This document shows positions 14,712 through 16,867 of a stretch of 16,867 bases of DNA, one piece after another. Numbering within the stretch: position 1 is the first letter of the stretch; each line of letters starts with the position of its first letter. Source of the stretch: Phenylobacterium sp. GTDB lineage: Bacteria > Pseudomonadota > Alphaproteobacteria > Caulobacterales > Caulobacteraceae. The position numbers and the translations under genes were made by a program. The stretch lies in assembly GCA_028290925.1 (NCBI GenBank), contig JAQGIX010000274.1, positions 1-16,867 of the forward strand, read 5' to 3'. The notes under the pieces were generated by a model, which searched no databases, was not told the DNA's origin, and saw only the letters and a list, made by a program, of their open reading frames with translations.

Positions 14712-15446
14712 GTGTCGGCGCCCAGCCAATCGCTTGCGGAACACGACCGGCTTATCGCCAAACTCGAAAGCATCGGCACGCTGACGCTCGAGGAACGGGC
14801 CGCGATCAAGGCCCTGCCGCTCCGGGTGCGCCAGATCGCCGAGGACACCGACATCGTCCGCGATGGCGACACGCCCACCGAGAGCTGCCTGCTCGTGGAG
14901 GGGTTCCTCTGCCGCTACAAGATGCTGCCGGACGGCGGCCGGCAGATCCTGGCGATCCACACCGCCGGCGACATCCCCGACCTGCAGAGCCTGCAGCTGA
15001 AGGTGATGGACCACAGCCTCGGCTCACTGACGCCGTGCAAGGTGGCCTTCATCTCCCACGCCGCGCTGCACGACATCACCCGCGCCCACCCCGGGGTCAT
15101 GGCGCTGTTCTGGCGCGACACCCTGATCGATGCGGCGATTTTCCGCGAATGGCTGACCGGGGTCGGGCGGCGCTCGGCGCACCAGCGGATCGCCCACCTG
15201 ATCTGCGAGATCCACCTGCGGCTGAAGGTGGTGGGGCTGACCGACGACGACGGCTTCGAGCTGCCGATCACCCAGGCGGAACTGGCCGACGCCCTGGGGC
15301 TTTCCACCGTGCACGTGAACCGCGTGCTGCAGGACCTGCGGCGCGACGGGCTGATCGCCTCGCGCGGAAAATTCCTGGCTGTCACCGATTGGCGAAGGCT
15401 AGAGCAGGCGGGCGGGTTCGATCCGCGCTATCTTCACGTCCGCTGA
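14712..15446 (+). CDS. Crp/Fnr-family transcriptional regulator (paralogue 2)
   Basis: A 244-residue regulator of the same type as its neighbours, likely starting at the GTG at 14712, preceded by GGGAGA; the frame is open further upstream to a TTG without a convincing ribosome site. The sensor barrel has DIVRDGDTPTESCLLVEGFL, CRYKMLPDGGRQILAI and HTAGDIPDLQSLQLKVMDHS. The helix-turn-helix has ITQAELADALGLSTVHVNRV then LQDLRRDGLIASRG. As in paralogue 1, the recognition helix carries VHVNR and the cAMP-binding cassette is missing. The stop codon is followed after 10 bases by the 91-aa gene, so both are likely in one transcript. Confidence 0.9.
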   Translation: MSAPSQSLAEHDRLIAKLESIGTLTLEERAAIKALPLRVRQIAEDTDIVRDGDTPTESCLLVEGFLCRYKMLPDGGRQILAIHTAGDIPDLQSLQLKVMDHSLGSLTPCKVAFISHAALHDITRAHPGVMALFWRDTLIDAAIFREWLTGVGRRSAHQRIAHLICEIHLRLKVVGLTDDDGFELPITQAELADALGLSTVHVNRVLQDLRRDGLIASRGKFLAVTDWRRLEQAGGFDPRYLHVR

Positions 15447-15456
15447 GCGGAGGCCG

Positions 15457-15732
15457 ATGAACCTGATCCTTCAGCCGGTCATGGTCGACACCGGTGAAGA
15501 GGGCGAAGCCTGCCTGGTCTTCGCCGAGGGATGGCTGGTGGCCGTGCTGGTGCGGCTGTCGGACAATCACGCGGGCGCCGAGGGGTTCTGGTTCCTGGAG
15601 AAAGGGTTCGGCCGCCTGGACTGTCCGGACCCGCCGAGCTTCTCGGATCTGGAGTGCGCCCAGCAATGGATCCGCGAGCACCTCGAGATCCACCGCCCGC
15701 CGCGCTGGCCTGGCGATCAGGGCCACACTTAA
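15457..15732 (+). CDS. Hypothetical 91-aa protein between two Crp/Fnr genes
   Basis: A soluble 91-residue protein I do not recognise. It has a beta-rich start (MNLILQPVMVDTGEEGEACL) followed by VFAEGWLVAVLVRLSDN, an aromatic FWFLEKGFGRL segment, one Cys in LDCPDPP and another in LECAQQW, and a helical basic end. GGAGG lies about 6 bases before the ATG at 15457. It starts only 10 bases after the stop of paralogue 2 and precedes paralogue 3 by 44 bases, so it could be a partner or target of these regulators; that is inferred from position only. Confidence 0.75.
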   Translation: MNLILQPVMVDTGEEGEACLVFAEGWLVAVLVRLSDNHAGAEGFWFLEKGFGRLDCPDPPSFSDLECAQQWIREHLEIHRPPRWPGDQGHT

Positions 15733-15736
15733 CCTA
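15729..15736 (+). promoter_or_regulatory. TTAACCTA motif upstream of Crp/Fnr paralogue 3
   Basis: Same octamer as at 14596-14603, here 40 bases before the ATG at 15777 and overlapping the end of the 91-aa gene. It is followed by GTTTATT, an AT-rich patch that stands out from the GC-rich surroundings. Confidence 0.3.
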
Positions 15737-15776
15737 GTTTATTCGACGTGCGGCCGAGCCGTGGTTTCGAAGACCA

Positions 15777-16493
15777 ATGGTCGGGCGATTCGTTGAAACA
15801 CTTGAGCTGTACGGCCGGCTGTCCGACGCCGACCGCGAGGCGGTCGCGGCCTTGCCGGGCGCCGTGCGCCGGTTCGAGGCCGGCGAGGACATCGTCAGCG
15901 AGGGCGATGCGCCGTCGCAATGCCGGCTGCTGCTTTCGGGGCTGGCCTTCCGCCACAAGACCCTGCGCGACGGCCGCCGGCAGATCATGAGCTTCCACGT
16001 GCCCGGCGAGATCTGCGACCTGGAGGGCCTGCTGCTGGCCATGGACCACAGCGTCACGGCGCTCAGCCGCGCGGACGTGAGCTTCATCCCTCACGCGGCG
16101 ATGGAGGCGCTGCTGGACGGCCATCCGCAGGTCGCCAAGGCGCTGTGGCGGACCGAGCTGGTGGAGAACGCCGTGGCCCGGGAGTGGATGGTCGGCATGG
16201 GCCGCCGCTCGGCCTATGCGCGGATCGCCCACCTGTTCTGCGAAATGTACGCCCGGCTGCGCGCCATCGGGCTCGTGGAAGGCGCCCGCTGCTGGTTCCC
16301 GATCACCCAGACCCATCTGAGCGACGCGCTGGGCCTGTCGGTGGTGCACACCAACCGGGTGCTGCAGGCCCTGAGGGGCGAGGGCCTGCTGTCGTTCCGC
16401 GGCGGCATGCTGACCGTCCACGACTGGCAGGGCCTCAAGGCCGCCGGCGAGTTCGACGCGAGCTACCTGCATCTGAAGGCCGACCCGGTCTAG
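15777..16493 (+). CDS. Crp/Fnr-family transcriptional regulator (paralogue 3)
   Basis: A 238-residue regulator of the same type. The barrel has DIVSEGDAPSQCRLLLSGLA, FRHKTLRDGRRQIMSF and HVPGEICDLEGLLLAMDHS; the PGE is kept, but the GE...R phosphate cassette does not follow. The helix-turn-helix has ITQTHLSDALGLSVVHTNRV then LQALRGEGLLSFRG, so the recognition helix reads VHTNR, one residue different from the other two. It ends in FDASYLHLK, matching the (N/R)YLH ends of the others. The start is the ATG at 15777. TTAACCTA lies 40 bases upstream, so it may have its own promoter even though it follows the 91-aa gene by 44 bases. Confidence 0.9.
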   Translation: MVGRFVETLELYGRLSDADREAVAALPGAVRRFEAGEDIVSEGDAPSQCRLLLSGLAFRHKTLRDGRRQIMSFHVPGEICDLEGLLLAMDHSVTALSRADVSFIPHAAMEALLDGHPQVAKALWRTELVENAVAREWMVGMGRRSAYARIAHLFCEMYARLRAIGLVEGARCWFPITQTHLSDALGLSVVHTNRVLQALRGEGLLSFRGGMLTVHDWQGLKAAGEFDASYLHLKADPV

Positions 16494-16611
16494 CACCGCC
16501 CTCGGACGCGCGAATCTCCGCGGCGCCGCGGGATCGGGCGGCAAGCTTGGGCGTTGAGGGTAGAGCCGAGCTTCGTCGGTTCGGCGAGGACGACATCGCG
16601 GGACGGCGATC

Positions 16612-16867
16612 ATGGTTGCGACCCTTTCCAAGGCTCTCACCAGCCGCGCGGCCGGACCGGCCGCCTCGGCGCTCGCGGTGGTCCTGGCCGGCCTGCTCGC
16701 CGTTTCCTGGACGCAGGCCGCGCGGCGGGAATCCGTGCTGAAGGCCCAGGTGGGCGCGCTGGCCGCGCGCAGCGAGCAGGCCAACCTCTACTGGCGGGCG
16801 CAGCTCTCCACCTGCCGCGCCGAGGCCGCCACTCCCGCCCCGCCGCAGGGCCGGATCACCCGGGTCA
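16612..16867 (+). CDS. Membrane-anchored protein, 3' end outside window
   Basis: The first 85 codons are visible. The start is MVATLSKALT and one TM helix follows at about residues 17-36 (AASALAVVLAGLLAVSWTQA). A helical, coiled-coil-like region with Ala/Arg/Glu comes after (VLKAQVGALAARSEQANLYW), then a Pro/Ala-rich linker. This is the usual plan of an inner-membrane anchor with a periplasmic or cytosolic tail; function unknown. GGGACGG precedes the ATG. In the preceding 118-base spacer there is a perfect 14-base palindrome (16518-16531) and a short hairpin (AAGCTTGG at 16543-16550 with CCGAGCTT at 16566-16573). Confidence 0.6.
   Translation, partial: MVATLSKALTSRAAGPAASALAVVLAGLLAVSWTQAARRESVLKAQVGALAARSEQANLYWRAQLSTCRAEAATPAPPQGRITRV

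Noticed and set aside
15729..16784. Long open frame on the minus strand opposite Crp/Fnr paralogue 3
   Set aside because: It is the antisense of a clearly conserved regulator; Ala/Gln/Arg-rich translation without motifs is expected from GC-rich DNA.

Overview
The window is very G+C rich and densely coded on both strands. Two UrcA-family proteins, a group of alphaproteobacterial-type Crp/Fnr regulators and several degenerate GC-rich intergenic repeats point to an alphaproteobacterium, most likely Caulobacterales (Caulobacter/Phenylobacterium-like). That assignment rests on gene content and style, not on a marker gene. No rRNA, tRNA, CRISPR array, transposase or phage gene was seen, so this looks like ordinary chromosome.

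Layout: 2-1654 is the 3' part of metH (B12-binding and activation domains). 1775-5107 holds small envelope or housekeeping genes: a Gly/Tyr/His-rich lipoprotein, a cytosolic methyltransferase, a one-TM hypothetical protein, a GNAT acetyltransferase, a glycine-zipper protein and a UrcA protein. 5246-6549 is a two-gene unit (Cys-based phosphatase plus 2OG-Fe(II) oxygenase). Its end overlaps a convergent regulator built from two copies of one winged-helix module (6529-7527), followed upstream on the same strand by an MBL-fold hydrolase (7647-8513). 8633-9444 carries two overlapping unknown genes, the second rich in Cys pairs. 9510-10268 is a methyltransferase-fold protein with an export signal. 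10269-10633 is a 365-bp non-coding stretch with a strong palindrome and an AT-rich leader, before a second UrcA gene with a clear terminator. 11022-12744 (minus) is a corA plus TauE/SafE-like transporter pair.

12936-13810 contains small genes, including a 41-codon membrane ORF. 13807-16493 is the most distinctive part: three paralogous Crp/Fnr regulators, one divergent from the other two, with a 91-aa unknown gene between the tandem pair. All three share a VHVNR/VHTNR recognition-helix signature in place of the classical CRP or FNR contact residues. An octamer, TTAACCTA, lies upstream of the second and third. The window ends inside a membrane-anchored protein.

I did not find a clearly new system. 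The best candidates for follow-up are the Crp/Fnr triplet with its shared motif, the internally duplicated regulator, the exported methyltransferase-fold protein with an SD-masking hairpin, and the intergenic repeat families.
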